Part shown: piece after piece, positions 1 to 8,716 of the stretch | How the letters are laid out: each line of letters begins with the position of its first letter | Numbering within the stretch: position 1 is the first letter of the stretch | Origin: Planctomycetota bacterium | Lineage (GTDB): Bacteria > Planctomycetota > UBA1135 > GCA-002686595 | NCBI GenBank assembly: GCA_029259655.1 | Contig: JAJDET010000004.1 | Location: forward strand, 1-62,712 | Length of the DNA: 62,712 bases | Reading direction: 5' to 3' | Translations under genes and position numbers: made by a program | Notes under the pieces: model-generated | The model's database searches: none | Told to the model about the DNA's origin: nothing | Seen by the model: only the letters and a program-made list of their open reading frames with translations

Positions 1-1
1 G

Positions 2-970
2 GCGTGGCTGCGCGAGGACGAGGTTCCCGCCAGGACCACGGGCCAGTTCGGTTCGGGAGGATTCCTGTTCACCACGGACGAGGGCCTGTACTTGCGTCGG
101 GAGGGTAACTCCGTCCTGCGACTCCTCTCGGGGCACTGCTACGGTCTGACTCGATTCGGACGGAGCTGGATCGTGGGGCGAACGGATCGAACCGAATACG
201 ATCCGCAGAGAGCGGCACCTGACCTCCGGACTCGCAACACGCACCTCTACTCGTTCGCACTGGAGGGCGCGTCGATCTCGGAGCTGCGCTGCGTCGCGAC
301 CGGGCTCCCCGGGGAGGTGCATCAGATCGACGTGGCCGGTGGCCGGGTCTGGCTGCCCCTGGTTCTCGCCCCCATCCTGCTCTCGATCGATGCCGCTGAG
401 CTGCTGAGCGCGCGTGGGCCCGGCGGTGCGAGCCGATTCGTCCCGGAGCGCCTCGAGGTTCCGGGCGTCACTCACGTGAACTCCCTGGCGCACGACCGGT
501 CGACCGGGGCGATCTGGTTCGTGGCCCACAACGATTCCAGTCGTTCGGGCCGCAACAGCCAGCTCCTGGTCCGCGTCCCCGGCGGAACCTGGCGCCTGGT
601 GGAGACGCGCGCTCGGTGTGCTCATGACCTGTTCGTGCACGGTGGCCGCTGGCTCCTGCTCGACAGCCTCGGCGGTCGCTTGCTGATGGAAGGGAAAGCG
701 GTCTACGGCGTGCGGGGGTTCTCGAGGGGGCTGTCCATCGGCGAGGAGTCGATCCTCCTCGGCGTCACCGCCACGCAGCCCGAGCGCCGCGCGCGTCGCG
801 ATGCGGACAGTACATGCGTCGAGCTGGATGGCAGCGGACGCTGGCTGGGCGAGCTCGAGCTCCGGGCCGTCGGCCCCATCAATCAGATTCGCCGTCTCAC
901 GGACCGCGAGCTGTGTCTGGGCCAGAGGGCCCTGGTCGACGCCCCCCTCGCGATCCTCCGGGGAGAATAG
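2..970 (+). CDS. C-terminal part of a beta-propeller-like protein of unknown function (cut by the window edge)
   Basis: The reading frame is open to the first base of the window, so the true start lies upstream; the TTG at 92 is only an internal codon. About 322 residues are visible. They read like successive blades of a small propeller: short Gly/Asp-rich turns alternate with stretches such as IWFVAHN, WLLLDSLGG and SILLGVT. No catalytic motif, signal peptide or membrane segment is visible in this part. The segment FSRGLSIGEESILLGVT resembles the late blades of DUF4915/TIGR03032-type proteins, but that comparison is from memory and weak. The next gene is convergent and ends 32 bases further on. 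Confidence 0.7.
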   Translation, partial: AWLREDEVPARTTGQFGSGGFLFTTDEGLYLRREGNSVLRLLSGHCYGLTRFGRSWIVGRTDRTEYDPQRAAPDLRTRNTHLYSFALEGASISELRCVATGLPGEVHQIDVAGGRVWLPLVLAPILLSIDAAELLSARGPGGASRFVPERLEVPGVTHVNSLAHDRSTGAIWFVAHNDSSRSGRNSQLLVRVPGGTWRLVETRARCAHDLFVHGGRWLLLDSLGGRLLMEGKAVYGVRGFSRGLSIGEESILLGVTATQPERRARRDADSTCVELDGSGRWLGELELRAVGPINQIRRLTDRELCLGQRALVDAPLAILRGE

Positions 971-1001
971 AAGGGCCCTGGTCGTCGCCGAGGACAGCGG
1001 C

Positions 1002-1970
1002 CTACCCGCTCGAGGCCGAGCGACGGCGGAGGACGAGGGACACGAGGCCTGCGTCCTCGTCCGTCAGCCCGCGTGCGACCCACCCGAGGCGCAGCGCGAA
1101 GCGACCGAAGCCCGAAGGCTCCGAGGTCGGCTGGAAGAGCTCGTCCCCCTCGGGCACGGGCGGGATCGTCCGCACCCAGTCGAAGCCGGCCTTCCTGAGC
1201 TCGCCGTGCACGTCGGGGAGTGAGAGCAGCTCCTCCAGCGGGTGGCGGTACTGGTCCTCGATCCAGGTCTTCTTCTTCTCGACGTCCAGATCGCGGCGGC
1301 GCAGCACCGGATCGAGCGCCCAGACCGGACGCCCGAGGACGCTGTGCAGCGCCTGCCGACCGCGGTGGAAGAGCCGCGCCATGCTCTCGTACCAGCCGAT
1401 CACGAGGTACCCGCCGGGAGCGACGCGGGCGGCGACCTCGCGGATCGCTCCGAAGGGATCCGGCGTGTGGTGCACGACCCCACGGCTGATCACGTAGTCG
1501 AAGCGATCGAGAGGGAGCGGCATGTCGAACAGGTCCCCGCGCAGGAGCGTCAAGTTCGGGATGCCGACGCGCCGGCGAAAGGTGTCCGCCTCGTGCAAGG
1601 AGGCCCGACAGGCATCGAGTCCGACCACGCGCCGGCGCGCTGACGAGAGCGCCAGGAAGGACGAGATCTGAGCCGTCCCGCAGCCCAGATCGGCGACGGT
1701 CGCGTCGGCCGGGATCGCGCGGTCGAGCCCGAGCAGGAACGGGGAGCTCCGGCAACGATCGATGAGCGTGCCCGCGTCGTCGCCGGGCGCGTAGCCCGGA
1801 AACGGCCGCACGTCGTAGAAGTCCTCGACCCCCTTCGCGCGGGTGTCCCGTTCGGAGTCCGCGAGGAAGTCGTGGACGCCGCCCAGGAGGCCCACCTGGG
1901 TCCCGCATCCGGGGCAGGGCTCGGCCGGCTCGAAGGAAGCCCGGCAGCCGGGGCAGAGGAAGAGGCTCAA
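1002..1970 (-). CDS. Class I SAM-dependent methyltransferase with N-terminal Cys-pair motif
   Basis: This 322-residue protein starts with two CPGC motifs (residues about 6-23), a likely zinc-ribbon-like knuckle. A Rossmann methyltransferase core follows, with motif I VADLGCGTAQ near residue 92, the acidic end of strand 2 at VVGLDA, and the post-motif II segment FDYVISRGVVHHTPDP typical of the methyltransferase 11/25 families. The C-terminal third is helical and contains KKKTWIEDQYRHP, unlike a minimal methyltransferase. The start used is TTG at 1970, because it places the Cys knuckle at the N-terminus; the Shine-Dalgarno is weak. It is divergent from the DUF5989 gene. The substrate cannot be told from the sequence; a small molecule or lipid is more likely than rRNA. 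Confidence 0.85.
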   Translation of the reverse strand: MSLFLCPGCRASFEPAEPCPGCGTQVGLLGGVHDFLADSERDTRAKGVEDFYDVRPFPGYAPGDDAGTLIDRCRSSPFLLGLDRAIPADATVADLGCGTAQISSFLALSSARRRVVGLDACRASLHEADTFRRRVGIPNLTLLRGDLFDMPLPLDRFDYVISRGVVHHTPDPFGAIREVAARVAPGGYLVIGWYESMARLFHRGRQALHSVLGRPVWALDPVLRRRDLDVEKKKTWIEDQYRHPLEELLSLPDVHGELRKAGFDWVRTIPPVPEGDELFQPTSEPSGFGRFALRLGWVARGLTDEDAGLVSLVLRRRSASSG

Positions 1971-2053
1971 CGGGACGTTCTTACCCCCACGAGGAGTGCG
2001 CGACGCGGGGATCGCCCCGAGAAGGTACCCTGAAGAGGAGTGAGGAACACCCC

Positions 2054-2236
2054 GTGAACGCCCTTCGTCAGCTCAAGATCGGTTGTGCGACCTCCGTCGA
2101 GTTCCTGCGCGGACTCTGGCGTGGACCCTTTTGGTGGATGGTGCCACTGATCGTGGTGCTGCTCCCCGCGGCCATCCTCTTCGTCGCCTTGCAAGCGGCG
2201 CCCATCGTCGCGCCCTTCGTCTACACGGTGTTCTAG
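2054..2236 (+). CDS. DUF5989-family small membrane protein
   Basis: A 60-residue protein from a GTG start, with GAGGA about seven bases upstream. The N-terminal half is a short amphipathic stretch (VEFLRGLWRGPFWW). It is followed by one long transmembrane helix (residues about 28-50) and the ending APFVYTVF. That layout, FL..LW....WW..P....L, then a membrane helix, then APF.YT.F, matches DUF5989. From memory, this family usually sits next to SxtJ-like proteins, carbamoyltransferases and SGNH hydrolases in surface-polymer or biosynthetic clusters. None of those partners is present here: its neighbours are a divergent methyltransferase and a downstream sulfatase-like lipoprotein 189 bases away. 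Function unknown; probably an inner-membrane accessory protein. Confidence 0.75.
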   Translation: MNALRQLKIGCATSVEFLRGLWRGPFWWMVPLIVVLLPAAILFVALQAAPIVAPFVYTVF

Positions 2237-2425
2237 GGCAGCGTCCGGGATAGGCCTTCTCGCGCGCAGTGGGATCGCCTGAGTCCGGCCGCACGACACC
2301 GCACGGCGAAGATGCACGAGACGCGAACGTAGACCCGACAAGGTGAGAGCGACACTCGTGATCGTCCCTCTCTCGCGCGGCCTCGGGTAGACCCCGTCTC
2401 GGCCTCGTAGGCTAGACTTGCCCCC

Positions 2426-4051
2426 ATGCTCCGCTGTTCCCTCTGCGCGTTCACCACAGGCTCCGTTCTCGCATGCCTCATCGCGTGCGGACCATCGAAC
2501 GAGAACGCGCACGGAGCTCCGGACTCGATCCCTCCCGTACGAGGTGCGTTGCTGATCGTCGTCGACACCCTGCGCGCCGACCACGTCGGTGCCTATGGAT
2601 CCGGTCGAGACCTCACGCCGCAGATGGACGCCCTGGCGTCCGACGCACTCGTGTTCCGCAATGGCGTGGCAGCGTCGAGCTGGACCCGGTCGTCCATGGC
2701 TTCCATCTTCACGAGCCAGTACCCGACCGCGATCAACGTGCTCGGGAGGACGGACACCCTCAGTGACGACCTCGAGACGTTGGCGGAGACTCTCACCTCC
2801 TCCGGCGTGGTCACCCTGGCGGTCTCGACCAACCGGAACGCCGGGGCGGCCTTCGGCTTTCGACAGGGCTTCGAGCGGTTCGAGCACAGGTTCAAGCTGC
2901 CCCGCCGCGGATACCCCGGTGGCGCCCAGATGGTGCCGGCCGAGGGCGTCACCGAGGCAGCCCTGCGGCTCCTCGACGAAGTGCCTCCGGGGCAGCCCTT
3001 CTTCCTCTTCGCTCACTACATCGACCCGCATGAGCCGTACCTCGAGCATCCGGGCCTGCTCGCCGAACCCGAGCCGCCGGGCCGATTCAACGGCTCGACC
3101 GCCGAGCTCAAACAGCTCGACGCCCTCCCGCCGAGGGAGCGCACACGCGCAGACGTCGCTCGCATTCGCCACCTCTACGCCGGGGAGGTGAAGTACTGCG
3201 ACGTGTGGCTGGGCGCGCTCGTCGACGGGCTGAGAGAACGCGAACTGCTCGACGACATGCTCGTCGTCCTGACCTCGGATCACGGAGAAGGCCTGTGGGA
3301 TCACGGGAGGCGGGGACACGCCCGCGACCTCTACGAGGAGATGATCCAGGTCCCGTTCATCGTGCGGTTTCCAGGCGCAGCGGCGATCCAGCCCGCACGG
3401 ATCGAAGGCTTCGTCAGCCACATCGACATCGCGCCGACGATCCTGGGTGCCTTCGGGCTCGCTATCCCCGGCGAGTACCAAGGCCGGGACCTCGGCCTGG
3501 TCGCGCGTCGCGGCGAGCTCGACCGGCTCGGCGAGTTCGCCTACTCGGAGATCGAGTACGCACGCGTCAGCTTCGAATCGGTCAGCGACGGCGAGCAGAA
3601 GCTCATTCGCAACCGGTCCAACGACCAGCGCGCCAAACCGGTGCAGTACGTGGTCCAGGAGGGAGACACCCTCGCGAAGCTCGCGGAGCGACTGATCGGC
3701 TACCCCTCGCCCGAGACCGCGATCCTCGACGCGAACCCCGGGCTCGAAGAGCCCGGGACGCCGCCTGATCGGATCGTGATCGAGCCGGGTACCGTGCTGA
3801 ACATGCCGCCCCGGCGGCGCCGCAAGGCGGACGACGATCTGTTCGAGTGGTTCCGGTTGGCGACGGACCCGCGCGAGAAGCTGGACCTATCGCACACACC
3901 TCTCGGGGAGACGACGCTCCTGCGAGACGTCTTGAATCGCTTCGCCGAGGACAATCGTGCCCGACAGGTCGAGGGAACCCAGATCTCCCTCGACGACCTC
4001 GACGAAGAAACGCGCGCGGAGCTCAAAGCCCTGGGGTATCTGGACGATTGA
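2426..4051 (+). CDS. Sulfatase-superfamily lipoprotein with an internal LysM domain
   Basis: 541 residues. The N-terminus carries a lipoprotein signal with lipobox LIAC (Cys21). The alkaline-phosphatase/sulfatase fold follows: VVDTLRADHVGAYG supplies the first metal Asp (residue 47), and SSWTRSSMASIFTSQYP (residues 84-100) sits at the nucleophile loop. Cys is replaced there, leaving Thr87-Arg88, so formylglycine maturation is not expected. TSDHGEGLWDHG (about 284-296) supplies the distal metal ligands. Residues about 406-460 form a LysM-like module (VQYVVQEGDTLAKLAE, then a P-G-T-x-L-N-M-P ending) inserted before the last sulfatase strand, which holds LFEWFRLATDPREKLDL. Probably an envelope hydrolase or phosphotransferase anchored to peptidoglycan or another N-acetylglucosamine polymer. 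Its 3' end overlaps the convergent dehydrogenase gene by 29 bases. Confidence 0.88.
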   Translation: MLRCSLCAFTTGSVLACLIACGPSNENAHGAPDSIPPVRGALLIVVDTLRADHVGAYGSGRDLTPQMDALASDALVFRNGVAASSWTRSSMASIFTSQYPTAINVLGRTDTLSDDLETLAETLTSSGVVTLAVSTNRNAGAAFGFRQGFERFEHRFKLPRRGYPGGAQMVPAEGVTEAALRLLDEVPPGQPFFLFAHYIDPHEPYLEHPGLLAEPEPPGRFNGSTAELKQLDALPPRERTRADVARIRHLYAGEVKYCDVWLGALVDGLRERELLDDMLVVLTSDHGEGLWDHGRRGHARDLYEEMIQVPFIVRFPGAAAIQPARIEGFVSHIDIAPTILGAFGLAIPGEYQGRDLGLVARRGELDRLGEFAYSEIEYARVSFESVSDGEQKLIRNRSNDQRAKPVQYVVQEGDTLAKLAERLIGYPSPETAILDANPGLEEPGTPPDRIVIEPGTVLNMPPRRRRKADDDLFEWFRLATDPREKLDLSHTPLGETTLLRDVLNRFAEDNRARQVEGTQISLDDLDEETRAELKALGYLDD

Positions 4052-4955
4052 TCGTCGCGAGTCCCGTGAGCTCTTCGCTGACCGCCCAGAGACGCGCCGC
4101 CAGCTCCTCGTCGAGGCTCGCCGGAGAGGGCTGCGCTTCGCGGCAGGCGACGAAGTACTTCCCGGTCGTCCCGTCTACATCGGGGGCGGACGCGAGGTAG
4201 AGGCTCGTCCGGCTCGCCTCCTCGGCGGTGTTCACGCGCGCCCGACCCAGGAGCTTGTTCCACCGCGCGCGGAGCATGCGAACCGCGCGCACTCCGGCTC
4301 CGGGACGCGCAACATTCGCTCTGCGCGGGCCGCGCAGATAGTTGTTGAGGCTCGTCGGTGCAACTCCGGGGTGGAGGCAGTTGGCCGTCACGCCCGTCCC
4401 CTCCAGGCGCCGAGAGAGCTCGAACGTGAACAGCACGTTCGCGAGCTTGGACTGATCGTAGGCCCGCGATCCGGTGTACCCCACCTCGCCCTGGAGGTCG
4501 TCGAGGTCGATCTGGCCGCGCTCGTGCACCAGCGAAGCGACCGTGACGACACGGGAAGGGGCGTCGGCCACCAGGCGATCGCGCAGCAGGTTGGTCAGGA
4601 GGAACGGCGCCAGGTGGTTCACCGCGAACTGCAGCTCGAGGCCGTCCTCGGTCACCTGGCGCTGCGGCGTGGCGACCCCGGCGTTGTTGACGAGGACCTT
4701 CAGCGGACCCTCACGCGCCTGGATGCGCGCCGCCATTTCGCGAACGGACGCCTGCGACGACAGGTCGCCGATCACGCACTCGACGCGCTCGTTGCCACTC
4801 TCGCGCACGATCTCCTCGCGTGCCTCCTCGGCGCGTCCCGGGTCGCGGCTGATCAGCACCACATCGGCGCCCATCCGAGCGAGACCGAGGGCCGTGCACT
4901 TTCCGAGTCCCTGGCTCGCTCCGGTCACGATGCATGTACTGCCCTCGAGGTTCAT
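4023..4955 (-). CDS. Short-chain dehydrogenase/reductase, retinol-dehydrogenase-like
   Basis: A complete classical SDR. It has the nucleotide motif TGASQGLG near the start, NNAG (VLVNNAGVATP), the catalytic Ser in VVTVASLVHERG, and the YDQSK motif with catalytic Tyr and Lys (SRAYDQSKLANVLFT). The HPGV motif (CLHPGVAPTSL) and the arrangement SKLANVLFTFELSRRLEGTGV are typical of the retinol dehydrogenase/WWOX-like branch. It is a cytosolic NAD(P)H-dependent oxidoreductase of unknown substrate. The reading frame is open for 25 more codons upstream, but the ATG at 4955 places the Rossmann motif 10 residues from the start as in the family, so it was chosen. The 3' end lies inside the 3' end of the sulfatase gene. 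Confidence 0.92.
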   Translation of the reverse strand: MNLEGSTCIVTGASQGLGKCTALGLARMGADVVLISRDPGRAEEAREEIVRESGNERVECVIGDLSSQASVREMAARIQAREGPLKVLVNNAGVATPQRQVTEDGLELQFAVNHLAPFLLTNLLRDRLVADAPSRVVTVASLVHERGQIDLDDLQGEVGYTGSRAYDQSKLANVLFTFELSRRLEGTGVTANCLHPGVAPTSLNNYLRGPRRANVARPGAGVRAVRMLRARWNKLLGRARVNTAEEASRTSLYLASAPDVDGTTGKYFVACREAQPSPASLDEELAARLWAVSEELTGLATINRPDTPGL

Positions 4956-5134
4956 GCCTGCGCGTAGCGTACTGCCCAGTTCGTATGCACGAGAGCCCGG
5001 GAGCGGCGCCGGCCTGCCCCGCCGTCCCACACCGTGCTATCTTCTGTATTGTAGCCCCCCTCACCTGCGGACCGCCGTGCTCCTCGGAGACCCGGCGTGA
5101 CGCAAGACACCCTGGAGCCGGAACGGCGGAATCG

Positions 5135-5920
5135 ATGAGCGAATCGAAGGTCAACGGGTTGACCAAGGAGGAAGTCCTTCACTTCGGCCGGGAGGGCTAT
5201 GCCGGTCCTTTCACCCTGTGCTCACCGGAGGAGATGGCGGTGATCCGAGAGCGCGTCGAACGCGAGGTGCTGTCGACCCAGTCGCCCCATCAGGTCCATC
5301 AGTACAAGGACCGCTTCCTCGATACGCGGGTCACCTACGACCTGTGCTCCCATCCCGCCATCCGCGCCACGATCGCCAGCGTGTCCGGACCCGACCTCCT
5401 GCTCTTCGCCTCGACCTTCTTCGTCAAGGAACCCGGCTTTCCGCCCTTCCCCTATCACTGCGACGGACCGTACTGGCCCCTCGTGCCGCTGGTCGGGGTC
5501 ACGGCGTGGATTGCGATCGACGACGCCACACATGAGAACGGATGTGTCTCCCTCCTGCCCGGCTCCCATCGCAAGCTCGTCCCCCACCAGTCCTTCGGAC
5601 ACACCCCGTGGAGCACGCTCAAACGCAAGATGGGCATCAAGGAGCTCCGGGGCAGGCGAGCGAAGCCGCGCCACCTGAACGGCTTCGAGCCCGTTCACAT
5701 GACCATCAAGGCGGGCCAGTTCTTCGTGTTCGCGGAGCAGACGGTGCACATGGCCGGGGCGAACCGGACCGAGCACCGGCGGACGGGTCTGGCGGTCCGG
5801 GTCACGGTGCCCTTCGTCCGGATACGGCACGACGAGATCTTCCCCGGCCACCAGGCCGTCATGATCAACGGGGAGGATCGCTTCGGCTGGAACCGCACGA
5901 CCTCCCCGCCGCCGGAGTGA
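5135..5920 (+). CDS. Phytanoyl-CoA dioxygenase (PhyH) family protein
   Basis: 261 residues from the ATG at 5135; the longer frame upstream is low-complexity and lacks a plausible start. The protein has the double-stranded beta-helix of Fe(II)/2-oxoglutarate oxygenases: the first two iron ligands lie in YHCDGPYWPL (H-x-D), and the distal His is in QTVHMAGANRTEHRRTGLAVR, where the following Arg would bind 2-oxoglutarate. GSHRKLVPH is the conserved strand before the distal His seen across PhyH proteins. It probably hydroxylates a small metabolite; the substrate is unknown. It is divergent from the dehydrogenase, with about 180 bases between the starts, so the two may share a regulatory region. 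Confidence 0.88.
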   Translation: MSESKVNGLTKEEVLHFGREGYAGPFTLCSPEEMAVIRERVEREVLSTQSPHQVHQYKDRFLDTRVTYDLCSHPAIRATIASVSGPDLLLFASTFFVKEPGFPPFPYHCDGPYWPLVPLVGVTAWIAIDDATHENGCVSLLPGSHRKLVPHQSFGHTPWSTLKRKMGIKELRGRRAKPRHLNGFEPVHMTIKAGQFFVFAEQTVHMAGANRTEHRRTGLAVRVTVPFVRIRHDEIFPGHQAVMINGEDRFGWNRTTSPPPE

Positions 5921-6113
5921 TCCCGGCGGTCGGCCACCCGGCCTTCCTTTCCGGCCGCCCGGGTTGTCGGCGGGCCTGGCGGTCGTGGTCGCAATTCTCC
6001 GCTCGTAATCCCGATGCCGGGGTATTCTGAGAGGGTGCCCTGGCGTGGGGGACCCGCCGGTGGGCTCGCTGGATGTGCCATCCCCGATCACGGATGGGCG
6101 TCCCCACCTACTC

Positions 6114-7547
6114 ATGTGGCACTCGGTCATCACCTCACACATCTCCCTCGTCCTGATCGCGGCCTCGGCGCTCGCCCTGCCCACCCCGGCCCAGATCGCA
6201 CCCGGCCGGCGGTTGTCCGTCACGCTCGAGCCCAAGACGGCGCTTCTCCAGTACCCGCACGACGTGCTGGTCATCCTGGCGGACGATCTCGGCATCGATA
6301 CGCTCTTGATGTATGGCCGGAACATGGGTTCGCCGAGCACGCCCAACATCGACCATCTCGCCGCCTCGGGCCTTCGCTTCGACAACGCGTGGGCGTATCC
6401 AGTCTGTTCCGCGACGCGCGCGATCCTGCAGACCGGCGAGTACGGCTGTCGCACGGGTATCGGTGACGTGATCGGAACGGGGACCGTCTCGCTCTCGAAC
6501 AGCCCGAACAACCTTGCCTGCCTGCTGCGCGGAGAGCGCTACTCCACGGCTGCGTTCGGCAAGTGGCACCTCACTGCCCCGAGCGAGCCGACTCCCGACT
6601 GCACCCCGATCGCCTGGGGAGGCTACGACGAGTTCTTCGGCGCCCTGGGGTTTCAGGCCCAGTACTGCCAGTGGGCCAGCTTGCGCGTGACCAGCGGGTC
6701 CCCGTGCTCGCAGAGCTTGCAGTGCGCGGACGTCAAGACGGCTATCAGCCCCGACTACATGACGACTGTGGTCGGCGATGAGGCATCCAGCTGGATCTGG
6801 AACCAGTCCGGGAACTGGTTCGCCTACTTCGCCCCGCAGGCGCCGTATTCGATCGCCCACGTGCCGCCGAGCTCCCTGCACACGCAGACACTCACGGGTA
6901 CCTCCTGCAGTCCCGCCGGCTCCCAACACCCGGAGAGCTTCTACGCCGCCCTTCAGGCTCTGGACACCAAGATCGGGGATCTCCTCGCGGCACTCGGACC
7001 GAACTGGCTGGACACGACGACGATCTTCTTCATCGGCGACAACGGCAACCCGAAGGAGGTCAACGACGCCATCGGCTACTGGCCGGCTGGACGGGGCAAG
7101 GAGACCCTGTTCGAGGCCGGTGTGCATGTCCCCTTTCTCGTCGCGGGAAAGGCGGTCAATCCGGCATTGCGGGGCTCGAGCTCTTCCCTGCTCGTGCACG
7201 CGGTCGATGTGTATCCCACTGCGCTCGGAATCGCGGGAGCCACGCCGCCGAACGGGATAGACGGTGTCAGCCTGCTCCCGATTCTCGCGGGACAGAACGC
7301 CACACCCGTGCACGATTGGCTCTACGCCGAGAAGTTCTCGAACACGTCCGCGCCGCCCGGCTCCGACAATCGCGCGTGGACGATGCGGGATGACAGATAC
7401 AAGCTGATTCACCTCGCCAACGGAACCGAGTCCTTCTACGACCTCGTCGCGGATCCAACCGAATCGAACGACCTCGGTGCGCCGGGGCGTTCGGATCCCG
7501 GAATAGCCAGCTACAGGCTGTTCAAGAACGAAGTTCCCTGCCCCTAG
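6114..7547 (+). CDS. Secreted sulfatase with a Cys-type active site
   Basis: About 477 residues. The ATG at 6114 gives a clean signal peptide (SVITSHISLVLIAASALALP, ending at TPAQ); the longer frame from 6045 does not. VLVILADDLGID supplies the paired metal-binding Asp residues. The nucleophile loop is VCSATRAILQTG with Cys98, a C-x-A-x-R variant of the C-x-P-x-R sulfatase motif, so this enzyme could be converted to formylglycine. FGKWHL is the conserved Lys/His strand, and IFFIGDNGNPKE carries the distal Asp-Asn pair. It is a likely arylsulfatase-like enzyme acting on sulfated carbohydrates outside the cytoplasm. The Pro-to-Ala change at motif position 3 is seen in some bacterial sulfatases. 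Confidence 0.9.
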   Translation: MWHSVITSHISLVLIAASALALPTPAQIAPGRRLSVTLEPKTALLQYPHDVLVILADDLGIDTLLMYGRNMGSPSTPNIDHLAASGLRFDNAWAYPVCSATRAILQTGEYGCRTGIGDVIGTGTVSLSNSPNNLACLLRGERYSTAAFGKWHLTAPSEPTPDCTPIAWGGYDEFFGALGFQAQYCQWASLRVTSGSPCSQSLQCADVKTAISPDYMTTVVGDEASSWIWNQSGNWFAYFAPQAPYSIAHVPPSSLHTQTLTGTSCSPAGSQHPESFYAALQALDTKIGDLLAALGPNWLDTTTIFFIGDNGNPKEVNDAIGYWPAGRGKETLFEAGVHVPFLVAGKAVNPALRGSSSSLLVHAVDVYPTALGIAGATPPNGIDGVSLLPILAGQNATPVHDWLYAEKFSNTSAPPGSDNRAWTMRDDRYKLIHLANGTESFYDLVADPTESNDLGAPGRSDPGIASYRLFKNEVPCP

Positions 7548-7642
7548 GCCGGGATCGGTTTTCGTCGCGCCAGGCGGCTCCGGTGGCCGCCCCGTCCGTC
7601 CAAACGGTGTTCCAGGCGAGCGGCCGGGCTAGGCTCTCGGGC

Positions 7643-8716
7643 GTGGCGCCGGTTCGCATCGTCCTCGTCGGGAACAGCTTCGCGTCCGCGGTCCAGCTCC
7701 CCGCGCTCGCGATCGCCGGCGGGAACGAGGTCGTGGGCCTCGCGGGTGCGGACCGCGCGAAGGCCGAGCGCATCGCACGCGAGCACGCGATCCCCCGCGC
7801 GAGCGACGACTACCGCGCGCTCCTCGAGCTCGAGCCCGACCTGGTGATCGTCACCACGCCGGTGCATCTGCACCGCGAGATGGTGCTCGACGTCCTCGAA
7901 CGGACGGGAGCGGCGATCCTGTGCGAGAAGCCCTTCGCGCTCGACGCCGGCGAGGCGCAGGAGATGTGCGAGCGGGCGCAGGGACGTGGCGCCTGGATCG
8001 ACCACCAGCTCCGCTGGAGCCCGCTGCGGCGCACCATCCGCGAGCGCATCGCGGCCGGCGATCTGGGTGAGGTGCGCCACGTCGAGATGGACTACTCGAT
8101 CGCCGCGCCGGGCTTCGCCGCGCGGGAATACCGCTGGTGGTACGACGCGGCGCGCGGGGGTGGGATCCTCGGGGCTCTGGGCTCGCACATGATCGACCTT
8201 TTGCGCAGCGAGCTGGGCGAGGTCGCGCGTGTGCGGGCGCAGCTCGACGTCGTGATTCCCGAGCGTCCCGACGCCGACGGGGTCCTGCAGCGCGTCACGG
8301 CGGACGAGCACGCGACGTTCGCGCTCGGCTTCGCGAGCGGCGCTCGCGCGGACCTGACGACGAGCCTGGCGACGTCGCACGCGCGCGGCTTCTACACGCG
8401 CTACACCGGGAGCACGGCGACGCTCGTGCTCGAGAACGAGGAGCGCCTGCTGCACGCGCCCCATGGGGAGGAGGTCCGGGAGGTCGTCATCGAGCCCGGC
8501 CTCCCGACCGCTGCCCAGCTCGGGATGCCCGACCGCGGACCCTTCTCGCGCGCGCTCCCCGCGTACCTCGCGGACGTGGTCGCCGCGGTCCGGGACGGAC
8601 GGACCGAGCTCGCCGGCGCGGCGCACTTCTCGGACGGCCTGGCGGTCCAGCGCGTGCTCGATGCGGCGCGGCGCTCGCACGCGTCCGGCGGCGGCTGGGT
8701 CGAGGTCTCGGGATGA
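7643..8716 (+). CDS. Gfo/Idh/MocA-family oxidoreductase
   Basis: The GTG at 7643 puts the Rossmann strand VRIVLVGNSF at the N-terminus; an in-frame GTG at 7583 would add 20 low-complexity residues. LVIVTTPVHLHREMVLDVLE and CEKPFALDAGEA contain the family's EKP motif, whose Lys is catalytic. The C-terminal domain has the expected open sheet (WWYDAARGGGILGALGSHMIDLLRSE holds the GG.L...G.H..D signature). It is an NAD(P)-dependent sugar or inositol dehydrogenase, or a related enzyme. The stop codon overlaps the start of gluQ by four bases (ATGA), so the two are translated together even though their functions are unrelated. Confidence 0.92.
   Translation: MAPVRIVLVGNSFASAVQLPALAIAGGNEVVGLAGADRAKAERIAREHAIPRASDDYRALLELEPDLVIVTTPVHLHREMVLDVLERTGAAILCEKPFALDAGEAQEMCERAQGRGAWIDHQLRWSPLRRTIRERIAAGDLGEVRHVEMDYSIAAPGFAAREYRWWYDAARGGGILGALGSHMIDLLRSELGEVARVRAQLDVVIPERPDADGVLQRVTADEHATFALGFASGARADLTTSLATSHARGFYTRYTGSTATLVLENEERLLHAPHGEEVREVVIEPGLPTAAQLGMPDRGPFSRALPAYLADVVAAVRDGRTELAGAAHFSDGLAVQRVLDAARRSHASGGGWVEVSG

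Noticed and set aside
1967..3481. A 504-codon minus-strand frame overlapping the LysM sulfatase
   Set aside because: Antisense shadow of a GC-rich gene; no known motif, and it overlaps the DUF5989 and sulfatase genes completely.
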